DNA from: Rhodovulum sulfidophilum
GTDB lineage: Bacteria > Pseudomonadota > Alphaproteobacteria > Rhodobacterales > Rhodobacteraceae
NCBI GenBank assembly: GCA_003241785.1
Contig: QFPW01000021.1
Coordinates: 1-64,000 of the forward strand
Direction of reading: 5' to 3'
DNA: 64,000 nucleotides
This document shows, one piece after another, positions 58,756 through 64,000 of the stretch (its first letter is position 1; every line of letters starts with the position of its first letter). Position numbers and translations under genes: made by a program. The notes below the pieces were generated by a model. The model saw only the letters and a program-made list of their open reading frames with translations, ran no database searches and was not told the DNA's origin.

Positions 58756-58770
58756 GCAACCCTAGGTTGC
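58756..58770. promoter_or_regulatory. GCAACC-CTA-GGTTGC palindrome at the leftward promoter
   Basis: A perfect 6-bp dyad directly adjoining the -35 box of the leftward promoter; a candidate activator or repressor site. Confidence 0.5.
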
Positions 58771-58834
58771 AATCGTACTCACTAATCGTTATAACAAATA
58801 ACAATACACTATAACTTATTTATTCTTTTGTTAT

Positions 58835-58932
58835 ACTCAAGTGTTACTCAAGAACTAGCGTACTCAAGAACTACTCAAGTATTTATTACTCAAGTTATAC
58901 TCTCAAGTATAATTCTCAAGTATTAACTCAAG
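58835..58932. repeat. ACTCAAG iteron cluster
   Basis: Eight copies of CTCAAG, mostly as TACTCAAG, lie within 98 bases at irregular spacing. Four more copies are at 59097, 59109, 59395 and 59411. The AT-rich setting between two divergent promoters suits an origin or a regulator-binding array. Spacers are too short and irregular for CRISPR. Confidence 0.75.
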
Positions 58933-59233
58933 TAAAGAATAATATATCTATCATCGAGAGTACATAACTCTCATTTCCTTTACTCAACTCTATTTTCGTA
59001 GTACTTTCGAAGGGGAGAGGCCGGACCTAGGGGTGGGTGCCTATAGTTATATACAGATAGTACATATTTTTCAATAATTTAGGTGTCTAAATGGGTACTC
59101 AAGAGAATACTCAAGATAGTACTTTTGTATAATTCATACTGCGAAGCAGCAGTACCTATAGTAGTTATTTTGTTTGTTTTGTAATAAAATTAGTAAAAAT
59201 AGTATTTTGTTTAAGTATTAGTGCATTTTTTAC

Positions 59234-59262
59234 TTGACAGAGGTTTTAAAAAATGGTATAAT
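59234..59262 (+). promoter_or_regulatory. Consensus sigma70 promoter for the packaging operon
   Basis: TTGACA, 17 bases, TATAAT on the plus strand, followed by a leader of about 250 bases with a CAAAGC/GCTTTG hairpin (about 59286-59308) and then the small terminase gene. The spacer begins GAGG as in the plus-strand promoter at 46060. Confidence 0.9.
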
Positions 59263-59519
59263 AACTCATAAGGTAAAAAAGAAACAAAGCTATGCCTTAC
59301 GGCTTTGAACTCCCACTATGGTTTAGTTATTGTGATTTCAAATGACAGTGGTTGAGACTAGTGGTTGCCAACAAGCCTGATACTTACGCTTTGTACTCAA
59401 GATCAAAAGTACTCAAGAACTGTTTGTCATTGACGTATCGGTCAAGCTACTCTTACTTGACGTTATGTACTTCAAGTATACTTTAAGGTTTTCCAATTTT
59501 AATTTTTAAGGGGAATTGT

Positions 59520-59963
59520 ATGTCCAATCAGGTTGACCTTATCGATGACATTACAAACAAAGAGACTGGCCTAACCGAACGTGAAGAAGCTTTCCTTGAT
59601 TGTTTGTTTGATGAGTACAACGGTAATGTTCAGGAAGCCATGAAGGCTGTTGGTTATCCTAAGGGGACCGCCAGTTCTGTTGTAACAAAGAAGCTTCAAA
59701 AAGAGATTCGTGAGAGAAGTAAAGAATACCTCACGTCCGCCAGTGCCCTAGCTTCCCTTCAATTGGTTAATGTTTTGTTAGACCCCAATCAGGTGGGTGC
59801 CAAGAATATTATTAGTGCTGCTAAAGAAGTACTTGATCGTTCTGGCGTTTACAAAGAAGAAGGTCCCCAAGTTACAGAAATTAGGAATATGTTTATTTTG
59901 CCTCCCAAAGACAAAAGGGAGACAGTTATTGAACATGATCCAAATGAGGTTATTGATGTCTAA
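59520..59963 (+). CDS. Terminase small subunit
   Basis: 147 residues. GLTEREEAFLDCLFDEYNGN (about 18-37) then QEAMKAVGYPKGTASSVV gives the helix-turn-helix pattern of the Terminase_2-type small subunit, followed by oligomerisation helices (about 60-110). It recognises phage DNA for packaging. It starts at an ATG with AAGGGGAA upstream and is followed shortly by the large subunit. Confidence 0.8.
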   Translation: MSNQVDLIDDITNKETGLTEREEAFLDCLFDEYNGNVQEAMKAVGYPKGTASSVVTKKLQKEIRERSKEYLTSASALASLQLVNVLLDPNQVGAKNIISAAKEVLDRSGVYKEEGPQVTEIRNMFILPPKDKRETVIEHDPNEVIDV

Positions 59964-60192
59964 TATTGTTGAACTTAAAACTCGTAGTAATAAAGCCAAT
60001 CAGAGTTGTGTTGAAACACTTGAGAGTTGGTTAGATATGGCCAAGAAGGGTGAAATTAATCAAGTAGCAATTTCTGGTTTATCTCCTGATCATAGTAGTT
60101 ATACTCAGTATAGTGATATTGAAGAAGTACAAACTATGTTAGGTGCTATTGAGATTTTAAAGCACAAGCTATTGGTTAGTGCAGTGGAGTAA
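59956..60192 (+). CDS. Small protein between terminase subunits (78 aa)
   Basis: 78 residues: NIVELKTRSNKANQSCVETL, then LDMAKKGEINQVAISGLSPD and a C-terminal helix. It overlaps the small terminase by 8 bases. It reads like a small helical/beta protein common near terminase genes in phages; role unknown. Confidence 0.65.
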   Translation: MSNIVELKTRSNKANQSCVETLESWLDMAKKGEINQVAISGLSPDHSSYTQYSDIEEVQTMLGAIEILKHKLLVSAVE

Positions 60193-60195
60193 TTA

Positions 60196-62130
60196 ATGGA
60201 AGATAATCAGATCAAACTAGAGCGCTGGCCAGACTGGCGAAGGAAGCTCCCCTACGGTAAGATTGGAGTAGGGTATAAGATTGATCCTGAGGACCCCTAT
60301 CATATTATTCCTGATGAAGATCAAATCATTTATATTGAACAAGCATTCGATCATATCGATAAGGGTGCTTCTCTTAGGGAAGTAAACGAGTGGCTCTCTC
60401 AAAAGCTACTTAGAAGTATTGTTCATCAAACCATTTCTAACCTGTACAAGAAACACAGAAAGCCATTCCTTAACAGGAAGACTGATCGACGTATTCTCAC
60501 AGGTAAAGTTAAAAGAGATAAAGAGTCTGTAGAGAAAGCTGTAGCTAAACGTGCTGTTACTATGGCACAAAAGAAATACGAAAAGCTTTCCAATCGTAAG
60601 ATTGCAGATGAAGAATTTCCTGAAGGTCCTACCCATCGTAAGGAACCTTACCGTGGTGGATTTAAAGACCCCGCTGAAACTAAAAGGTCAAAACCGCCAG
60701 TCCCTCAGGAAGTCAATTATGTGTTTAAACCCAATCCAGGTCCCCAATACGACTTTCTCTCTGCTTCTGAAGAAGAAGTTCTCTACGGAGGCTCAGCGGG
60801 AGGCGGGAAGAGTTATGCGATGCTCGCCGATCCCATGCGATATTTCTACAATCCTAATTTTGTTGGTTTGTTGTTACGCCGCACAAACGACGAACTCCGT
60901 GAACTCAAATGGGAATCACAAAAGATATATCCTAAGGCATTCCCCGGTGCGGTCTGGAAAGAAAAAGATTCTATGTGGGTCTTCCCTTCTGGTGCAAAGT
61001 TCTGGATGACTTATCTTGATCGTGATGATGACGTTCTTCGCTATCAGGGTCAGGCATTCACTTGGATTGGTATTGACGAACTTACTCAGTACCCCACACC
61101 TTTTGCCTATAACTATCTTAAGTCTCGTCTTCGTACGGCAGACCCTGAACTAAAAAATGCACTTTCGTTGAGAGCAACTACTAACCCCGGTGGCCCCGGT
61201 CATCATTGGGTTAAGAAGATGTTCATTGATCCTGCCCCGGCTGGTGAAGCTTTTTGGGCTAGGGATATCGAAACCAACGAAATACTTACATACCCTGAAG
61301 ATCATGAAAATCCTCTACTCAGAGGTAAGCCTCTTTTCAAACGGAGGTTCATCCCCGCAAGACTTAAAGACAATCCTTATTTGTATGCCGATGGTAATTA
61401 TGAACGCTCTCTTCTTGGTCTTCCAGAAGAACAGCGGCGCAAGCTCCTTGAAGGCGATTGGTCTATAGTAGAAGGAGCTGCCTTTGCAGAATTTAATCCA
61501 AGATATCACGTCTGCAAGCCATTTGATATCCCCAATGATTGGCGTAGGTTTAGAGCTGCTGACTATGGTTATTCTAGTCCTGCTTGTGTCCTTTGGTTTG
61601 CGATTGATCCTGCTTATGATACGCTATATGTTTATAAAGAACTTTATGGACCGGGAATGACCGGTGTAGATATGGCTCATAAAGTCCTCCAAATGGAGCA
61701 AGGAGAGCCAATAGCATATGGTATACTAGATAGCTCAGTATGGCACCAAAGAGGCCACTACGGACCTTCTGTGGCGGAAGAAATGATTGGTGCTGGTTGT
61801 AGATGGAGACCTTCTGACCGGGGACAAGGAAGTCGAGTAGCCGGAAAGAACAGATTACATGAACTACTTAAGGTACACGAAGACGCCCTTGGTAACAAAA
61901 GGGCTGGTATCGTCTTCTTTGAAAACTGTAGGCAGATTATCTCTGATCTACCAGCAATCCCCACTGATCCAGATGGCACTGAAGATATCGATAGTAGGTA
62001 TCCTCATGATCATAGCTACGATGCTCTAAGATACGGTATTATGTCTCGACCAAGAGCTTCTAGTCCATTGGATTGGGGGACAACTCCACACAGGAAATAT
62101 TCTCCTGCTGATTCAACCTTTGGATATTGA
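60196..62130 (+). CDS. Terminase large subunit
   Basis: 644 residues. ATPase: Walker A YGGSAGGGKSYAML (about 197-210), Walker B TWIGIDELTQ (about 288-297). RNase H-like nuclease: FRAADYGYSSPACVLWFAID (first Asp, about 452), GILDSSVWHQRG (about 512-523) and HDHSYDALRYG (about 604-614). It drives genome packaging and cuts concatemers. The first ~170 residues form an extra basic N-terminal region with a helix-turn-helix-like segment (GASLREVNEWLSQKLLRS), which may help DNA contact. Confidence 0.95.
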   Translation: MEDNQIKLERWPDWRRKLPYGKIGVGYKIDPEDPYHIIPDEDQIIYIEQAFDHIDKGASLREVNEWLSQKLLRSIVHQTISNLYKKHRKPFLNRKTDRRILTGKVKRDKESVEKAVAKRAVTMAQKKYEKLSNRKIADEEFPEGPTHRKEPYRGGFKDPAETKRSKPPVPQEVNYVFKPNPGPQYDFLSASEEEVLYGGSAGGGKSYAMLADPMRYFYNPNFVGLLLRRTNDELRELKWESQKIYPKAFPGAVWKEKDSMWVFPSGAKFWMTYLDRDDDVLRYQGQAFTWIGIDELTQYPTPFAYNYLKSRLRTADPELKNALSLRATTNPGGPGHHWVKKMFIDPAPAGEAFWARDIETNEILTYPEDHENPLLRGKPLFKRRFIPARLKDNPYLYADGNYERSLLGLPEEQRRKLLEGDWSIVEGAAFAEFNPRYHVCKPFDIPNDWRRFRAADYGYSSPACVLWFAIDPAYDTLYVYKELYGPGMTGVDMAHKVLQMEQGEPIAYGILDSSVWHQRGHYGPSVAEEMIGAGCRWRPSDRGQGSRVAGKNRLHELLKVHEDALGNKRAGIVFFENCRQIISDLPAIPTDPDGTEDIDSRYPHDHSYDALRYGIMSRPRASSPLDWGTTPHRKYSPADSTFGY

Positions 62131-62137
62131 GGTTAAT

Positions 62138-62443
62138 ATGAAATGGAAAGGTCGCAGGCAGTCTGACAACGTAAAGGTGCAGACCCCTAAAGAAAATGAA
62201 ATTGCCAAAGCTGGTCTGAAACAGATGGACAAGGCAATCAACAATCCTCGTACTCTGGTCAATGAGCCAATTGAGTACAATGAAGATTTGTCTCCTAGGG
62301 ATGTGATGCAGAAAGTGATTGGTAATCCCGGTCGTGCTGCTCCTTCCGTCTCTATGAAGACAACTATGAAGCGTAACAATGATGGTAAAAATCCTGTCAC
62401 CAAAGACGCTCAATTCTTCAAGCATGTAGAAAAGGATAACTAA
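62138..62443 (+). CDS. Small basic protein after terminase (101 aa)
   Basis: 101 residues from the ATG at 62138 (GAGG upstream). Lys/Asn-rich and probably poorly structured (KWKGRRQSDNVKVQTPKEN; RDVMQKVIGNPGRAA). No family recognised; a head-assembly role is possible from position. Confidence 0.6.
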   Translation: MKWKGRRQSDNVKVQTPKENEIAKAGLKQMDKAINNPRTLVNEPIEYNEDLSPRDVMQKVIGNPGRAAPSVSMKTTMKRNNDGKNPVTKDAQFFKHVEKDN

Positions 62444-62444
62444 T

Positions 62445-62714
62445 ATGGATGATAACATCATTAAGTTCCCCGGTACTGATGAATTGGAAATCGAATACTC
62501 TGATGAAGAGTTCGGTCCAAAGGTTAGTATCCCCGATCTATTGGATGCTGCCAAGGAAAGGGAGTTTGATGATGTCATCCTTATTGGTACGTGGAAAGAC
62601 ACTGACCATTTCTACTTTGCAAGTACAACAGGTTCCCTTCCACAAATCAACTGGAACCTAGACAAAGCAAAACATATTCTTATTCAAGCCTCACTAGAAA
62701 ACTCGGAGATGTGA
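62445..62714 (+). CDS. Small acidic protein (89 aa)
   Basis: 89 residues: IIKFPGTDELEIEYSDEEF, VSIPDLLDAAKEREFDDVI, then IGTWKDTDHFYFASTTG. The latter part resembles short domains that phages use near tail or head genes. One base separates it from its upstream neighbour. Function unknown. Confidence 0.65.
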   Translation: MDDNIIKFPGTDELEIEYSDEEFGPKVSIPDLLDAAKEREFDDVILIGTWKDTDHFYFASTTGSLPQINWNLDKAKHILIQASLENSEM

Positions 62715-62717
62715 CTA

Positions 62718-62906
62718 ATGGCTAATGAAACAAGTCGTGGTAAGATTGGTAACAAGCTGGCAGATGTCATTGCTCCCGGAGCTAATGGTGACACCCTTGC
62801 CAATGCTGTACGTGATGCTACTAAGATTGTAGTACTCACTCAGGCAGCTTATGATGCCCTTGCTGTAAAAGACGCAAATACAATTTATATTACTACTGCT
62901 TCTTGA
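62718..62906 (+). CDS. Small tail-associated protein (62 aa)
   Basis: 62 residues: GKIGNKLADVIAPGANGDTL, then ATKIVVLTQAAYDALAVKDA and NTIYITT. The last part (VVLTQAAYDAL...D-x-x-T-I-Y) is a motif repeatedly found at the end of phage upper-collar or fibre-neck proteins (a PHA01818/minor-tail-like tail). It precedes the SGNH tail protein gene by 8 bases. Confidence 0.6.
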   Translation: MANETSRGKIGNKLADVIAPGANGDTLANAVRDATKIVVLTQAAYDALAVKDANTIYITTAS

Positions 62907-62914
62907 GGTAACAC

Positions 62915-64000
62915 ATGACTATTTACGTAGGCCCACAACAGACTTCATTATATGTTGGTGCCTTACTGGCCTCAGGTGCTTATTATGGAGGAAGTTCTGT
63001 TGCAAATACTTTACCCCTTCAGATTGTTAGTTCTCGTGGAGAGGTTAATGCAATCGAAGGTGGCGCAGTTACTTCCACTAACGTAAAACAAACAGGACGT
63101 TCTCGACATTACCTTGGTACTCAAGATGTAACAGAGTTTCAGGTTGGGTTTAATGGCTTCTTTGTAGACTCTGCTACTGCAGGCAATAACTATACATGCT
63201 TTGAAGTTGACGCATCCAATTCTTACACAATTCGTGTGGCTGTTGAAATTGGTACTACAGTCAAGAGGTTGACGTTTGACGGTGGCAATCTGGAAGCCGT
63301 TATCACCCCGGGAACATTACTCAAACTAACTGACCCAATTAAACCCTCTGATTTTGGCTTACAAGTATTTTCGAAACAAACTCAAATTTGGATTCGGTGT
63401 GAAAGAGAATTTGTTGTTGGTCAAAAGGGGATGTTCCACCAAACAGCTTCAAACAGCCCGACAATTACTGGTGAGTCCTATTTCGTAGGTGCAACTACGG
63501 CCACCAGTCAATTGATGAATACTGGTGCACTTGTAACCACAGGCGGTTGGACACAACAATCACACATTTGGTTGCCATATTGTATCCTTGGCCGACCGGT
63601 TAAGAAGATGCTCGCTGCCATTACCTTTGGAGCTTCCATTGAGAATGGTGTTGGTGACGGACAAGGTGACGGTCTAAATGGTGCCGGTGGTTATATGCGC
63701 CGCATGTTGGCGAACGTGAACGGTAATAAGATTGCAAGACTACATTTGGCCAAATCTGGTGAGACAGTAAAATCTTGGGTTAACAACTCTGCCAAGCGCC
63801 GTTATATGCTGCAATATTGCAATCACATATTTTCTGGCCATGGTGGTAATGACTACACCACTGGTGAGTCTCTTGCTAATACTCAAACAAGATGGGCACA
63901 AGCTTGGGCTTTGATGAAAGCTACTGGTGCTTATGTTGAACACTACGCCCTGTCCCCTAAGTCTGACTCTACAGACGTTTGGGCAACACTAGAAAATCAG
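62915..64000 (+). CDS. Tail protein with SGNH-hydrolase domain (3' end outside window)
   Basis: 362 residues seen; no stop in the window. A beta-rich N-terminal part (about 1-205) is followed by an SGNH-like domain: ITFGASIENGVGD (block I with G-A-S instead of G-D-S, about 236-248) and IFSGHGGNDYTTG (block III G-x-N-D, about 306-318). Such domains in tail spikes remove acetyl groups or cleave surface polysaccharide esters. The Asp-to-Ala change beside the Ser is seen in some active SGNH enzymes. Block V (D-x-x-H) lies beyond the edge. Confidence 0.7.
   Translation, partial: MTIYVGPQQTSLYVGALLASGAYYGGSSVANTLPLQIVSSRGEVNAIEGGAVTSTNVKQTGRSRHYLGTQDVTEFQVGFNGFFVDSATAGNNYTCFEVDASNSYTIRVAVEIGTTVKRLTFDGGNLEAVITPGTLLKLTDPIKPSDFGLQVFSKQTQIWIRCEREFVVGQKGMFHQTASNSPTITGESYFVGATTATSQLMNTGALVTTGGWTQQSHIWLPYCILGRPVKKMLAAITFGASIENGVGDGQGDGLNGAGGYMRRMLANVNGNKIARLHLAKSGETVKSWVNNSAKRRYMLQYCNHIFSGHGGNDYTTGESLANTQTRWAQAWALMKATGAYVEHYALSPKSDSTDVWATLENQ

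Noticed and set aside
58835..59417. ACTCAAG repeats as a CRISPR array
   Set aside because: Repeats are only 6-8 bases with irregular, very short spacing and no cas genes.
1..64000. Integrase, repressor or attachment site
   Set aside because: No tyrosine or serine recombinase, Cro/CI-type gene or att-like repeat was seen; the phage looks strictly lytic within this window.
1..64000. Single-subunit phage RNA polymerase, as in T7
   Set aside because: None of the long frames shows the polymerase motifs; consensus host-type promoters are used instead. It could still lie outside the window.

Overview
The window is part of a lytic, tailed double-stranded DNA phage of the short-tailed (podovirus-like) kind. 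It holds terminase, scaffold, capsid, tail tube and nozzle, tail fibre, a lysis cassette and large internal virion proteins. It also holds a replication set related to that of T7: primase-helicase, family A DNA polymerase, 5'-3' exonuclease, a gp2.5-like single-strand binding protein and an endonuclease I-type resolvase. There is no integrase, repressor or other lysogeny gene. The host is a Gram-negative bacterium, because the lysis set includes a two-component spanin and a signal-anchor endolysin; the cobalamin-dependent ribonucleotide reductase suggests a host that makes or imports B12. I see no portal and no phage RNA polymerase. A tail gene is cut at the right edge and a virion gene is open at the left edge, so several kilobases of the genome lie outside the window.

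Layout. 1-9183 (+): head and tail genes. 9214-10447 (+): holin, endolysin, inner and outer spanin. 10437-18205 (+): long internal virion/ejection proteins, closed by a bidirectional terminator (18209-18258) where the leftward operons also end. 18264-33979 (-): nucleotide metabolism (HAD phosphatase, DUF3310, class II RNR, MazG, glutaredoxin, ThyX), a secreted trypsin-like protease, a TolQ/ExbB-like membrane trio, nucleases and the replication genes. 34280-52598 (-): an accessory region that mixes peptide-bond enzymes with small tagged proteins. 52957-57303 (-): small early genes, lipoproteins, a tRNA-Leu and several inverted repeats. 57304-59519: a non-coding control region with divergent sigma70-type promoters and ACTCAAG iterons. 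59520-64000 (+): terminase subunits, small proteins and an SGNH-hydrolase tail protein.

The most unusual signal is in 34280-52394. Fifteen small proteins, which otherwise differ from each other, all end in nearly the same ~15-residue acidic peptide, consensus ELKYDPMQQGDKDEDI-COOH. Codons vary synonymously between copies, so the peptide rather than the DNA appears to be conserved. The tagged genes alternate with enzymes that make or break amide bonds: two glutamate-cysteine-ligase-like amidoligases, an ATP-grasp ligase, two class II glutamine amidotransferases, one class I glutamine amidotransferase-like hydrolase and two gamma-glutamylcyclotransferase-like proteins, plus an AAA+ ATPase. Amidoligase/amidotransferase/cyclotransferase neighbourhoods are known from phages such as phiEco32. 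The shared C-terminal peptide makes a phage-encoded peptide-tagging or tail-modification system a testable idea.

Tightly overlapping start/stop codons suggest extensive translational coupling in the leftward operons. In seven tagged genes the start codon of the next gene lies inside the codons for the acidic tag end.
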